Counted from the first letter of the stretch, positions 1 through 7,281 are shown. The stretch is DNA of 15,093 bases from JBBQZL01 sp038207745 (GCA_038207745.1 JBBQZL010000043.1:1-15093); one strand, 5' to 3'. Translations and numbers: made by a program. The notes: generated by a model not told the origin, from the sequence alone.

Positions 1-449
1 AGTATGCGACGGGTGATCCCGCCATTGGAGCCGACCGAGACAACCGAGGCGGCGCCTGCGCCACCCGTGGCCGGCTTGACGTAGTAGGTATAGGTCGAAG
101 ATCCGACGCTTCCTGCGATCCCGGTACACCAGGTCTGCCCCGAAGGAAGGTTTCCGGCCACGAGATTGCCCGCGGAAAGGACCACGCAGGGTGTCGCAGC
201 CACCGTGGCGACCTTGTTCTGGCGTTGCATCGCGAGTTGCGCACCCGCATCAGCTGCGGCAAGGGCGGTCTTCGAGCGGTTGTCGCGAGTGCTGCCGCTC
301 TGGGCGGTGATCGTCCCGACGGCGGCAACCGCCGCAAGCCCGAAGGCGATCGTGGTGATCATCAGAACGGTCGGGATCGCCATTCCGTCCTCGCGGGACC
401 TGACCCGGTCAAGGCGGCTCCACAGGAAGTGCCCGTTGAATCTGGGCAT
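1..449 (-). CDS. Pilin-like (PilX-type) exported protein, 3' end beyond the window
   Basis: The frame is open from ATG at 449 to the window edge (149 codons), so the protein is incomplete. The N-terminus is a basic leader ending in REDG (residues 19-22). A hydrophobic stretch follows (about 23-45, beginning MAIPTVLM), then an ALAAADAGAQ segment near 62-71. This arrangement is typical of minor pilins of the PilX kind, in which prepilin peptidase cuts after the glycine. The usual Glu at +5 is absent (Thr is there). Two cysteines in the downstream part (near 87 and 107) could form a disulfide. The ATG overlaps the pilT stop as TGATG, so the two genes are probably translationally coupled. Likely role (inferred): minor pilin or pilus-assembly component at the membrane. 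Confidence 0.72.
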   Translation of the reverse strand, partial: MPRFNGHFLWSRLDRVRSREDGMAIPTVLMITTIAFGLAAVAAVGTITAQSGSTRDNRSKTALAAADAGAQLAMQRQNKVATVAATPCVVLSAGNLVAGNLPSGQTWCTGIAGSVGSSTYTYYVKPATGGAGAASVVSVGSNGGITRRI

Positions 450-1552
450 CAGACACCCACCTGCTCGATGCCGCTTGCGCGCTGGCCCCCGGCCGCCAAC
501 ATCAACTTGAAGTCGTGGGGACTCGAGGCTGTCCGCATGGCTACCTCCTCCGATATTCGGCCTTCGATCACGTACTTGAGCAGTGCCTGGTCAAAGGTCT
601 GCATGCCATAGAACTCACCCTCGGCGATCACCTCGCTGATCCGTCCGGTCTCATCCGGATTGAGGATCATGTCCTTGATGCGACCAGTGGCGACAAGGAT
701 CTCGGATACCGCGATCCGCCTGTTCCCGGACACGTCGGGCACCAGCCGCTGGGCGATTGCTCCCCGCAGCGTTGCGGCGAGCATCGCGCGGGCCTGATGA
801 TGGAGATGGGGCGGGAAGAAGTCGATGATCCGGTTGACGGTCTCCGTCGCGTCAAGCGTGTGGACCGTCGAGAGCACGAGGTGACCGGTTTCAGCTGCGG
901 AGAGCGCCGTGCGGACAGTCTCCTCGTCGCGCATCTCCCCGATCAGGATCGCATCGGGATCCTGGCGGAGCACCCGCCGCATCGCCCGGTGGAAGCTTTC
1001 CGTGTCAGAGCCGATCTCGCGCTGGTTGATGATCGACATCTTGTCCTTGTGCAGATACTCGATCGGATCCTCGAGCGTGATGATGTGATCGGCACGGGTG
1101 CGGTTGATGTGGTCGATCATCGCGGCAAGCGTCGTTGACTTGCCCGAGCCGGTGGTGCCGGTGACGAGGATGATTCCGCGTGGCTCCTCCGCCAGGGTGC
1201 GGACCGCCTCCGGAAGCCCCAGATCGTCGATCGAGAGGACATCAAAGGGAATCGCGCGAAGCGCCATAGAAACTGTGCCACGTTGCCGGAATGCGCTGGC
1301 CCGGAACCTGCTGAGGCCGGGTATCGAGTAGGAGAAGTCGACCTCCCCGCACTCATCGAACTCGGTAAGTGAGGAGTCGGCGGCGATGTCCTTGAGCGCC
1401 TGATGCGTCTGCTTGGGAGTCAGGGGCTCGTAGCCGGACATCGGCCCCAGCTGTCCCTGGACGCGCGAGGTCGGGGGGGCACCGACCTTTATATGAAGAT
1501 CGGAACCGTCGAGTGCCACGAGGGCGCGGAGTGCGTCGTCAATCTCAAACAT
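449..1552 (-). CDS. pilT: Type IV pilus twitching motility ATPase, PilT/PilU family
   Basis: A 367-residue hexameric secretion ATPase of the pilus-retraction type, acting at the inner face of the membrane. Visible motifs: an N-terminal GSDLHIKVG segment (16-24) typical of PilT; Walker A GTTGSGKS (132-139); Asp box ITLEDPIEY (158-166); Walker B ILIGEMRDE (202-210); His box HLVLSTVHT (224-232); and a C-terminal GMQTFDQ motif. Length is normal for PilT. I chose ATG 1552 rather than the first in-frame start at 1669. The protein begins MFEIDDALRAL as family members do, the extra 39 residues look non-coding, and a FliA-type promoter lies between the two starts. PilT versus PilU cannot be settled from one sequence. 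The gene is followed directly by a pilin-like gene. Confidence 0.93.
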   Translation of the reverse strand: MFEIDDALRALVALDGSDLHIKVGAPPTSRVQGQLGPMSGYEPLTPKQTHQALKDIAADSSLTEFDECGEVDFSYSIPGLSRFRASAFRQRGTVSMALRAIPFDVLSIDDLGLPEAVRTLAEEPRGIILVTGTTGSGKSTTLAAMIDHINRTRADHIITLEDPIEYLHKDKMSIINQREIGSDTESFHRAMRRVLRQDPDAILIGEMRDEETVRTALSAAETGHLVLSTVHTLDATETVNRIIDFFPPHLHHQARAMLAATLRGAIAQRLVPDVSGNRRIAVSEILVATGRIKDMILNPDETGRISEVIAEGEFYGMQTFDQALLKYVIEGRISEEVAMRTASSPHDFKLMLAAGGQRASGIEQVGV

Positions 1553-1560
1553 CGTGTTTC

Positions 1561-1587
1561 TTATCGGCCAAACATGGATCTGCTTGA
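1561..1587 (-). promoter_or_regulatory. FliA/WhiG-type (sigma-28 family) promoter for pilT
   Basis: On the minus strand, TCAA is followed by 15 nt and then GCCGATAA. The established consensus for FliA/SigD/WhiG sigma factors is TAAA-N15-GCCGATAA, so only one base differs. The -10 ends 8 nt before the pilT ATG, so the message would start at or within 1-2 nt of the start codon. The same element occurs before the upstream gene. Confidence 0.75.
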
Positions 1588-1646
1588 GGATTGGGAAGAG
1601 ACCCCCACGAGGCGTCCACGCATGTGTGGTCGGGTCTTCACCGGGC

Positions 1647-2033
1647 CTAGAAGCAGACGGAGTTGCCACCGCAGACCATCGAGATCGACATCATCAAGGC
1701 GATCGGCGGGACGTTGACCCCGGCAAACGCGGCGAGGGCGAGGCCGGAGCCCCCTGATCTGCCCGGAATGTCGACAGTGCGCATGGTCACGAACCAGGCG
1801 ATGGCAAGCGCCGCAAAGAACCTGACGATGAAATCGTTTGTCGTGGTGATCGTGTCGAGGCCTTCGGGAACCAGAAAGAGCGCCAGTCCGGCGGCTATGC
1901 CGACCAGGAGGATCCGGGTCACCTCTTCAATCTCGAATCGCTCGCTGCGGCGGACCGCTCGGGCAGTCGCCGCGACAAGAATCATCGCAACGCCCGCCCA
2001 CCAGGCCACGAATGTCGGCGCAATGGTTTCCAT
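1647..2033 (-). CDS. Small four-helix membrane protein upstream of pilT
   Basis: 128 residues, not assigned to a named family. There are four hydrophobic segments at about 7-22, 41-56, 67-86 and 100-119, with a basic, acidic-tailed cytosolic loop (RAVRRSERFEIEE) after the first. The C-terminus has two cysteines (VCGGNSVC). I chose ATG 2033 rather than GTG 2036. A FliA-type -10 ends 8 nt before this ATG, exactly as it does before pilT. The gene lies 94 bp upstream of the pilT start and carries its own copy of the promoter, so a role with the pilus system is likely but inferred only from regulation and position. Confidence 0.7.
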   Translation of the reverse strand: METIAPTFVAWWAGVAMILVAATARAVRRSERFEIEEVTRILLVGIAAGLALFLVPEGLDTITTTNDFIVRFFAALAIAWFVTMRTVDIPGRSGGSGLALAAFAGVNVPPIALMMSISMVCGGNSVCF

Positions 2034-2041
2034 CACATCTC

Positions 2042-2068
2042 TTATCGGCCATGCCGCGACTTTCTTGA
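2042..2068 (-). promoter_or_regulatory. FliA/WhiG-type promoter for the small membrane protein gene
   Basis: On the minus strand, TCAA-N15-GCCGATAA, matching the sigma-28 family consensus TAAA-N15-GCCGATAA except for one base. The shared core with the pilT promoter is TCAAG-N14-GCCGATAAGA, while the spacer sequences differ. ATG 2033 begins 8 nt after the -10, so the message would be essentially leaderless. Confidence 0.75.
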
Positions 2069-2131
2069 CCCAGATCAGGACCTTCGCGGCCCCGTCGGCC
2101 GCTGGATCCGACCATCACCGGCTGAGAATTG

Positions 2132-2159
2132 GAAAGGGCCGCCCGGAGGCGACCCTTTC
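2132..2159. terminator. Imperfect hairpin between rpoD and the pilus block
   Basis: GAAAGGG (2132-2138) pairs with CCCTTTC (2153-2159), and inside it GCC pairs with GGC around a CGGA loop, with a 2-nt mismatch between the stems. No T-run follows on either strand. It probably acts as a second, U-less terminator behind rpoD and insulates the FliA-type promoter at 2042-2068. Confidence 0.5.
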
Positions 2160-2206
2160 GAAGCGATTGAGGGGACGGTTTGGAAATGCACCCCGCCCTC
2201 CCCTGC

Positions 2207-2220
2207 GGCCCTTTCGGGCC
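2207..2220 (-). terminator. Short GC-rich hairpin behind rpoD
   Basis: On the minus strand this reads GGCCC-GAAA-GGGCC: a 5-bp stem with a stable GNRA tetraloop, 5 nt after the rpoD stop codon. There is no T-tract, so it is either a weak intrinsic terminator or a 3'-end stabiliser working with the larger hairpin at 2132-2159. Confidence 0.5.
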
Positions 2221-2225
2221 TGGTG

Positions 2226-3332
2226 CTAGACGACCTCGCGGAGCTTCTGTGCCTCGGCAAGCGACTGGAGCTTCTTCAGCGATTGGTTCTCGATCTGGCG
2301 GATCCGTTCACGAGTCACATTGAACGTGCGGCCGACCTCGTCGAGCGTACGGGGGTGCTCTCCACCGAGCCCGTAACGAAGCTCGAGCACGCGGCGCTCG
2401 CGGTAGGAGAGGTTCTCCAGCGCGTTCTTCAGCGCCTCCTTGGTAAGCAGGTCAGCGGCGCGATCGAACGGGGACTCCGCCTTCTCATCGGCGATGAACT
2501 GGCCGAACTCGGACTCCTCCTCGTCGCCGACAGGCTTCTCGAGCGAGACCGGAGCCTGCGCCGAGCGCTTGATCGAGTCAACCTCCTCGGGATCGATGCC
2601 GGTCACCTCGGCGATCTCCTCCGGGGTCGGCTCGCGACCGAGCTCCGTTACCAGCTTTCGCTCTGCACGGCCGATCTTGTTGAGCTTCTCGACAACGTGC
2701 ACCGGGATGCGGATCGTCCTGGCCTTGTCAGCCAGGGCGCGGGCGATCGCCTGCCGGATCCACCAGGTGGCATAGGTCGAGAACTTGAACCCCTTGCGGT
2801 AGTCGAACTTCTCGGCTGCACGGACGAGGCCGAGCGTGCCCTCCTGGATCAGATCCAGGAACGGAAGACCCTGGTTCCGGTAGTTCTTTGCGATCGAGAC
2901 AACCAGACGGAGGTTGGATTCGACCATCTTCTGCTTTGCATCGAGATCACCGCGCTCGATGCGCTTCGCGAGGTCGACCTCCTCCTGTGCGGTTAGCAGA
3001 CGGACCTTGCCGATGTCCTTGAGGAAGAGCTGCAAGGAGTCGGTGGTCATGTCGGGCTTCAGGTCGAGAGCGGCCTTGGGACGACGACGTCCGCGCTTGC
3101 CTGTGTCAGCCGGCAGGGCGTCTGCAGCGGCCTTCTGGGCCGGGTCCATGTCCTCGACAAGCTCGATTCCGGACTTCTCGATGTGGCCGTAGAGATCCTC
3201 GACATCGGACTCGTCGAGATCGACCTCGGAGACTGCGGTGGCGATATCACCGAATGTGAGCACGCCAAGCTGCTGCCCACGGGTGATCAGGCCCTTTACT
3301 TCTTCAAGTTCCTGCAATTCGGCTACAAGCAT
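2226..3332 (-). CDS. rpoD: Primary RNA polymerase sigma factor RpoD/SigA
   Basis: 368 residues. It directs RNA polymerase to -35/-10 promoters of housekeeping genes. Regions in order: a region 1.1-like acidic N-terminus (about 8-62), a basic linker (KRGRRRPK near 79-86), region 1.2 (DSLQLFLKDIGKVRLLT, from 98), region 2 with NLRLVVSIAKNYRNQGLPFL and the -10-reading FSTYATWWIRQAIAR helix, region 3, and region 4 ending in the helix-turn-helix TLDEVGRTFNVTRERIRQIE. The full set of regions, including 1.1 and 1.2, marks a group 1 sigma factor rather than an alternative one. An in-frame TGA five codons upstream fixes the ATG at 3332. A strong self-type promoter lies about 180 nt upstream. Confidence 0.97.
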   Translation of the reverse strand: MLVAELQELEEVKGLITRGQQLGVLTFGDIATAVSEVDLDESDVEDLYGHIEKSGIELVEDMDPAQKAAADALPADTGKRGRRRPKAALDLKPDMTTDSLQLFLKDIGKVRLLTAQEEVDLAKRIERGDLDAKQKMVESNLRLVVSIAKNYRNQGLPFLDLIQEGTLGLVRAAEKFDYRKGFKFSTYATWWIRQAIARALADKARTIRIPVHVVEKLNKIGRAERKLVTELGREPTPEEIAEVTGIDPEEVDSIKRSAQAPVSLEKPVGDEEESEFGQFIADEKAESPFDRAADLLTKEALKNALENLSYRERRVLELRYGLGGEHPRTLDEVGRTFNVTRERIRQIENQSLKKLQSLAEAQKLREVV

Positions 3333-3510
3333 CAGTTTCCCTACTCATTTCGTTCTTCGGCGGGTTTCGGAATCCCGGTTATCGAAGGTCGTCGGTGGGC
3401 TCGAATCTCATCAACACGCGGCGGGGAAACCCTGTATCCGCGAATGAGGTCTGCGTGGCAGCGGGGCCAACACCCGACAGTCTCAACCGTTCAGTCAAAC
3501 ATCTGTTCGT

Positions 3511-3539
3511 ATGGTACGTGCTTCACTTTCTGAAGTCAA
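3511..3539 (-). promoter_or_regulatory. Sigma-A type promoter for rpoD
   Basis: On the minus strand, TTGACT, a 17-nt spacer, then TACCAT. This is close to the housekeeping consensus TTGACA-N17-TATAAT with ideal spacing. Transcription would begin near 3504, giving a leader of roughly 170 nt before the rpoD ATG. Two short inverted repeats overlap the promoter and could be operator half-sites; that part is inference. Confidence 0.65.
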
Positions 3540-3616
3540 GCTCTCTTATCGACCTCTGCAACTAGAACCCGATCGACCTCTCAAAGTCTCGCGAAACCTG
3601 GAACAAATGGTGCAGG

Positions 3617-3635
3617 CGATGCCGGCCGGGCATCG
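3617..3635. repeat. 7-bp perfect inverted repeat (stem-loop)
   Basis: CGATGCC (3617-3623) and GGCATCG (3629-3635) are exact reverse complements around a 5-nt GGCCG loop. There is no T-run on either side, so it is not an obvious intrinsic terminator. It lies 110 nt before the YihY-family start and could be an operator or an mRNA leader structure. Confidence 0.45.
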
Positions 3636-3733
3636 ACAACTACCCTCGGGGTCGTGCTTGTTACGCTCGCCTTCCCACCCGTGACCCTGATTCCCCCCTG
3701 CAAAATCCCGCAAAACCCGAGACTTTGAAAGCC

Positions 3734-3738
3734 AGGAG
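3734..3738 (+). promoter_or_regulatory. Ribosome binding site that fixes the TTG start at 3745
   Basis: AGGAG lies 6 nt before TTG 3745. It is one of the few clear Shine-Dalgarno sites in the window and supports the TTG start codon. Confidence 0.7.
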
Positions 3739-3744
3739 TCGGTC

Positions 3745-4659
3745 TTGAACGTCAATGCCGACCGCGCATCGGCCGCAATCCGGCGCCCGCGCCCGTATCT
3801 GCGCGCCTTCTGGGTTCGTGCATACACCGAGAACGTGACCGGCCTGGCCGGAATGGTCGCCTACAACCTGATGCTGGCCGTCTTCCCCTCGGTCCTCCTG
3901 GTTCTCTTCGTCTTCGGGCAGATTCTGCGGATAGAGGGAATCGACCGGGGGGTTCTGCTTGACCTGCAGCGGCTCTTCCCCAACGTCGAACAGGAGACTC
4001 TGACCAGCGTGCTGAACCGGATCGAGACCAACTCGACAACGATCGGGATCGTCGCTCTGGTCGGTTCTCTGTGGATCGGCGCGTCATTCTGGGGCGCGAT
4101 GGACACCGCCTTCTGCCGGATCTACCACATCGATTGCAGGGGCTGGGTTGAGCAGAAGCGGTTCTCGTTCGTGATGTTGTTCGTCGTCGTTGCCCTGCTT
4201 GCGGCCAGCATCGTTCTACCGACGCTCGAAGGTGCGTTGCTGAGGAGTACAAGTGACCTGCCGTTCGGGCTTTCGCGATTTCAGGTGATCGACAACGTGT
4301 TGCTGATCCTCGCCGCCCTGACGGTCAACTTCATCATCTGCGCCTTGATCTACTGGGCCGTACCGAAGGGACACATGCCATGGCGGAGCGTCTGGCCCGG
4401 TGCGCTCTTCGTGACCGTGTTGACCGGCATCGCGAACTGGCTGTTCCCGATCTACCTGACCGAGGTCTCGAGTCTCTCGCGATTCGGATCCACGCTTGGT
4501 TTCGTACTCATCGCGTTGCTCTGGTTCTACGTGCTCAGCCTGGTCCTGATGGCCGGCGCGGTGATCAACTCACTCCGCCACGAGCGAAAGCTGACGGGTG
4601 TACTTCCGTACACCGAAGGAGATCAGGCGGCGATCGAATCGACGGCCGAGAAGCCCTAG
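3745..4659 (+). CDS. YihY/BrkB-family inner-membrane protein
   Basis: 304 residues with about six hydrophobic segments, starting near residue 30 after a basic N-terminus (RRPRPYLRAFWVRAYTENVTGLAGMVAYNLM). The opening AYNLMLAVFPSVLLVLF and the closing FGSTLGFVLIALLWFYVLSLVLMAGAVINS are hallmarks of the YihY/virulence factor BrkB family. That family was once called RNase BN but is now regarded as membrane proteins of unclear, possibly transport, function. Length is normal. The start is TTG, supported by an AGGAG site 6 nt upstream. It is transcribed away from rpoD and towards glpX. The stop codon overlaps the opposing glpX stop within a shared CTAG. Confidence 0.88.
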   Translation: MNVNADRASAAIRRPRPYLRAFWVRAYTENVTGLAGMVAYNLMLAVFPSVLLVLFVFGQILRIEGIDRGVLLDLQRLFPNVEQETLTSVLNRIETNSTTIGIVALVGSLWIGASFWGAMDTAFCRIYHIDCRGWVEQKRFSFVMLFVVVALLAASIVLPTLEGALLRSTSDLPFGLSRFQVIDNVLLILAALTVNFIICALIYWAVPKGHMPWRSVWPGALFVTVLTGIANWLFPIYLTEVSSLSRFGSTLGFVLIALLWFYVLSLVLMAGAVINSLRHERKLTGVLPYTEGDQAAIESTAEKP

Positions 4660-5669
4660 CCGTAGATCCCGCCGGTGACCTCGCGCAGCTTGCGCCGGTC
4701 GTGTCTGGCCTGGACCTTGCGCACAGTTCCGGAGCGCGAACGCATCACCAGCGATTCGGTGGTCGCATGGTCGCCCTCGCGACGAACTCCGTCGAGCAGG
4801 TCGCCGTCGGTTACGCCGGTTGCCGCAAAGAAGACATCGTCGCCGGTCACCAGGTCGTCGGCAGTGAGGATCCGGTCGAGGTCGTAGCCGGCCTCGGTCG
4901 CCTGCTTTCGCTCTTCGTCGTTTCGTGGCCAGAGGCGCGCGAGGATCTGGCCACCGAGGCACTTGATCGCCGCGGCGGAAAGTACGCCCTCCGGTGTCCC
5001 GCCGATTCCCCAGAGCAGGTCGATGCCTGTCCCTTCGTTGACCGCCAGAAGCGAACCCTGGACGTCTCCGTCGGTGATGAAGCGGACGCAGGCGCCGGTT
5101 TCACGAATCTCCTCGACGACCGGCATATGACGCTCACGGTCGAGAACCGTAAGCGTCACCTCCCCGGCGCCGCCACCCTTGCGCTCGCCGATCCTGGAGA
5201 TCACCTCTGAGATCGGCACGTCGAGACTGAGCAGATCCGCGTATCGCGAGGCGGCAGCGATCTTCTCCATGTAGACGCAGGGCCCGGGATCGAACATCGT
5301 GCCGCGTTCCGCAAGTGCGATCACCGCCAGTGCGCCCCCGAAACCTCGCGCGGTCAACGTCGTACCCTCGAGCGGATCGACCGCGATATCGACGGTCGGC
5401 GGGCTGCCGTCTCCGATCCGCTCACCGTTGTAGAGCATCGGTGCCTCGTCCTTCTCGCCCTCGCCGATCACGACGAGCCCGTCCATCGGGACCGTGTCCA
5501 GAAGCAGTCGCATCGCGTCGACGGCAGCTCCGTCGGCAGCCTCCTTGTCGCCGCGGCCGACCCAGCGTGCCGCGGCAAGCGCGGCGGCCTCGGTGACACG
5601 GACCAACTCAAGGGCAAGATTTCGATCGGGCTTGGTGCCCGATCGGACATCGTGAGAGATCACACTCAT
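4656..5669 (-). CDS. glpX: Fructose-1,6-bisphosphatase, class II (GlpX)
   Basis: 337 residues, matching the usual GlpX length. It is a cytosolic, metal-dependent enzyme converting fructose 1,6-bisphosphate to fructose 6-phosphate in gluconeogenesis. Signature elements are RNLALELVRVTEAAALAAARW near the N-terminus, GEGEKDEAPML (acidic metal ligands), VDPLEGTTLTARG (the DPLEGT phosphatase motif) and the WGIGGTPEGVLSAAA loop. I chose ATG 5669 because the family begins just before this alanine-rich helix. The 44 residues available upstream run back through the neighbouring gene. It is 20 nt downstream of a small membrane-protein gene, so the two are probably co-transcribed. It is often the only such enzyme in actinobacteria. 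Confidence 0.96.
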   Translation of the reverse strand: MSVISHDVRSGTKPDRNLALELVRVTEAAALAAARWVGRGDKEAADGAAVDAMRLLLDTVPMDGLVVIGEGEKDEAPMLYNGERIGDGSPPTVDIAVDPLEGTTLTARGFGGALAVIALAERGTMFDPGPCVYMEKIAAASRYADLLSLDVPISEVISRIGERKGGGAGEVTLTVLDRERHMPVVEEIRETGACVRFITDGDVQGSLLAVNEGTGIDLLWGIGGTPEGVLSAAAIKCLGGQILARLWPRNDEERKQATEAGYDLDRILTADDLVTGDDVFFAATGVTDGDLLDGVRREGDHATTESLVMRSRSGTVRKVQARHDRRKLREVTGGIYG

Positions 5670-5689
5670 TGTTCTCGGGAGGCTATCGC

Positions 5690-6238
5690 TCAGTAGGTGG
5701 CCGGGGGTTTGCGTTTCGAGCCTCCGCCGGACTCGAGTGATCTCATCGCACCGGAGGCGGCCATCAGCAGGCCCGCGATTATGGCGACGAAAAAGCCCCA
5801 ATCGAGGCTTATCCCGAATTGCCCAAAGCCGCCGGGCTTGGAGAGGATTCCGTTGAAGCCGACCAGGACGACGACGACGAATCCAACGGTCATCGTGAAC
5901 TCACCGGTCGGATACTTGCCGCGCTGATGGGTGGCCACGAGATAGGAAAGGATCAGTGGCGCAGTCGCTGCCGCGACCAGCAGCCAGCGATTGATCGGGA
6001 AGGTGTCCCAAGCTGTACAGCTGAAGTTCCCGACTCCGCATATCCAGGCATCCTGATTGTTTCGGAGCGCAAATCCGCCACCGAGCGAATACCACGGCAG
6101 GAAGAGGCTGAGCACGAGCAGGGCAGAGGAGAGAATGCCGATGAACTCAGGCCGCTGGAGCCGCGAGAGGTCATGCCTCACGAGGACGTTCCGTCCGCCG
6201 CGAATTGCCGGAATTCGATTAGCCGCTCCACCCTGCAC
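5690..6238 (-). CDS. Four-helix membrane protein of unknown function upstream of glpX
   Basis: 182 residues counted from GTG 6238. Four hydrophobic segments are visible at about 33-50, 84-102, 114-132 and 147-165. A loop of about 30 residues between the first two (probably outside the cell) carries two cysteines (67 and 74), and a basic tail GGGSKRKPP follows. I do not recognise the family. Start choice is uncertain. GTG 6181 (VRHDLSRLQRPEF) is an alternative giving a 163-residue protein, and neither start has a Shine-Dalgarno site. A TAGTGT box lies only 3 nt before GTG 6238, which favours the shorter form if that box is the -10. The gene ends 20 nt before glpX, suggesting a shared transcript, but no functional link can be claimed. 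Confidence 0.7.
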   Translation of the reverse strand: MQGGAANRIPAIRGGRNVLVRHDLSRLQRPEFIGILSSALLVLSLFLPWYSLGGGFALRNNQDAWICGVGNFSCTAWDTFPINRWLLVAAATAPLILSYLVATHQRGKYPTGEFTMTVGFVVVVLVGFNGILSKPGGFGQFGISLDWGFFVAIIAGLLMAASGAMRSLESGGGSKRKPPATY

Positions 6239-6329
6239 ACGACACTATCCAATGAGACAGCGGTCCGAACCTCCGGGAGCCTCTCCGCACGACTCCATCC
6301 CTCCCCTTCTGGCTGCGCTGCTGATCATC

Positions 6330-6335
6330 TAGGCT
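6330..6335 (+). promoter_or_regulatory. Candidate -10 box for a leaderless LLM-gene transcript
   Basis: TAGGCT fits the TANNNT pattern and is followed by exactly 7 nt and then ATG 6343, so transcription would begin at the start codon. The matching -35 position (TTCTGG, 17 nt spacer) is weak. There is no Shine-Dalgarno site before this ATG. Confidence 0.4.
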
Positions 6336-6342
6336 GCTGCAG

Positions 6343-7281
6343 ATGGGAGACAAAGTTGCGCGATGGGGTCTGACACTGCCGCTTCCGATGACGGCTCTTG
6401 CCGATCATGAGGACCTGGTCAAACGCGCTGAAGCAGTCGGCTACACCGACCTCTGGAGCGGCGAGACAAACGGGCCCGACGGCTTCACGCCGCTCGCCCT
6501 GAGTGCGGCGTGGACCGAGCGGGCACGCCTCGGCACCGGGATAGTCGGCGTATTCCAGCGTGGTCCGGCCCTGCTCGCGCAGGAGGCTGCCGCTCTTTCC
6601 GATGCATCAAGGGGGCGCTTCGTGCTCGGGATCGGTGCGTCATCGGACCGGATCGTCGAGGGCTGGACCGGCATCCCGTTCGAGACGCCGCTCAGCAAGA
6701 TCGCCGAGACCCTGGACTTCCTGCGCCCTGCGCTCGCCGGTGAGCGCACGCCCGGTGGATTCAAGCTGGAGTCCGCCCCGCCGCCGGTGCCGATCGTGCT
6801 CGCCGCGCTGCGCGGCAAGATGCTTCAACTGGCCGTGGACAAGGCCGACGGCGCCTTCACCAACTTCCTGCCGTTATCCGGCCTTCCCCGCGTCACGGCC
6901 CAGCTCGGTGAGGCTTCCGATGACTTCGAGTTGCTCTGCCGATTCTTTTGCATACCCGGCGAGCGCGAACAGGTCGAGCCGATTGCCAGATTCATGTTCT
7001 CCTCCTACATAACGGTGCCCGTCTACGCCGCGTTCTACCGCTGGCTCGGCTACGGGGAGCAGATCGCCCCGATGGTCGAGGCCTGGAACGCGAAGGACCG
7101 CCAGGCCGCCGCGGCCGCCGCCCCCTGGGAGCTGATCGAGGAGATGTTCATCCTCGGCTCCCCCGAGCAGATGAAGGAGCGCCTCCAAGCGTTCACGGAA
7201 GGAGGGATCACCCTCCCGATTCTGACTCCGATCACCACCCCGGACCGGATCGGCGAGCTGGTCGAGGCGCTGGCGCCATGA
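6343..7281 (+). CDS. LLM-class F420-dependent oxidoreductase
   Basis: 312 residues of the luciferase-like monooxygenase TIM-barrel fold. The subgroup is the actinobacterial one that usually uses coenzyme F420 rather than FMN. Supporting segments are the N-terminal WGLTLPLPM strand, the RARLGTGIVGVFQRGPALLAQEAAALSDAS region, RFVLGIGASSDRIVEGWTGIPF (typical of F420-type members) and the C-terminal GSPEQMKERLQAFTEGGITLPIL. Substrate is unknown. It is the first gene of a compact plus-strand run: the next start is 4 nt after its stop, pointing to co-transcription with the MBL-fold and SDR genes. F420 use is inferred from the family. Confidence 0.88.
   Translation: MGDKVARWGLTLPLPMTALADHEDLVKRAEAVGYTDLWSGETNGPDGFTPLALSAAWTERARLGTGIVGVFQRGPALLAQEAAALSDASRGRFVLGIGASSDRIVEGWTGIPFETPLSKIAETLDFLRPALAGERTPGGFKLESAPPPVPIVLAALRGKMLQLAVDKADGAFTNFLPLSGLPRVTAQLGEASDDFELLCRFFCIPGEREQVEPIARFMFSSYITVPVYAAFYRWLGYGEQIAPMVEAWNAKDRQAAAAAAPWELIEEMFILGSPEQMKERLQAFTEGGITLPILTPITTPDRIGELVEALAP

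Larger units (their letters stand above)
3333..3744. other. Divergent intergenic region between rpoD and the YihY-family gene
   Basis: 412 bp without a convincing gene. It is less GC-rich than its surroundings. It contains the rpoD promoter (3511-3539), two small adjacent inverted repeats (CGTA-TGG-TACG at 3508-3518 and CTTCA-CTTTC-TGAAG at 3521-3535), a 7-bp stem-loop at 3617-3635 and the Shine-Dalgarno site at 3734-3738. I checked a tRNA-like T-arm around 3398-3416 but no matching acceptor stem exists. I could not identify a clear promoter for the plus-strand gene. Confidence 0.6.

Noticed and set aside
515..1138. Long plus-strand ORF opposite pilT (207 codons)
   Set aside because: Antisense shadow of the well-supported pilT frame, with no motif, start signal or hydrophobic pattern of its own.
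3390..3420. tRNA-like T-arm (GTGGG-CTCGAAT-CTCAT) upstream of rpoD
   Set aside because: The loop lacks the usual TTC, the stem needs two G-T pairs, and no acceptor or anticodon stem can be built around it.
3540..3575. GTCGATAAGAG on the minus strand upstream of rpoD, another GATAA similarity
   Set aside because: No matching -35 tetramer 15 nt upstream, and two mismatches in the core.
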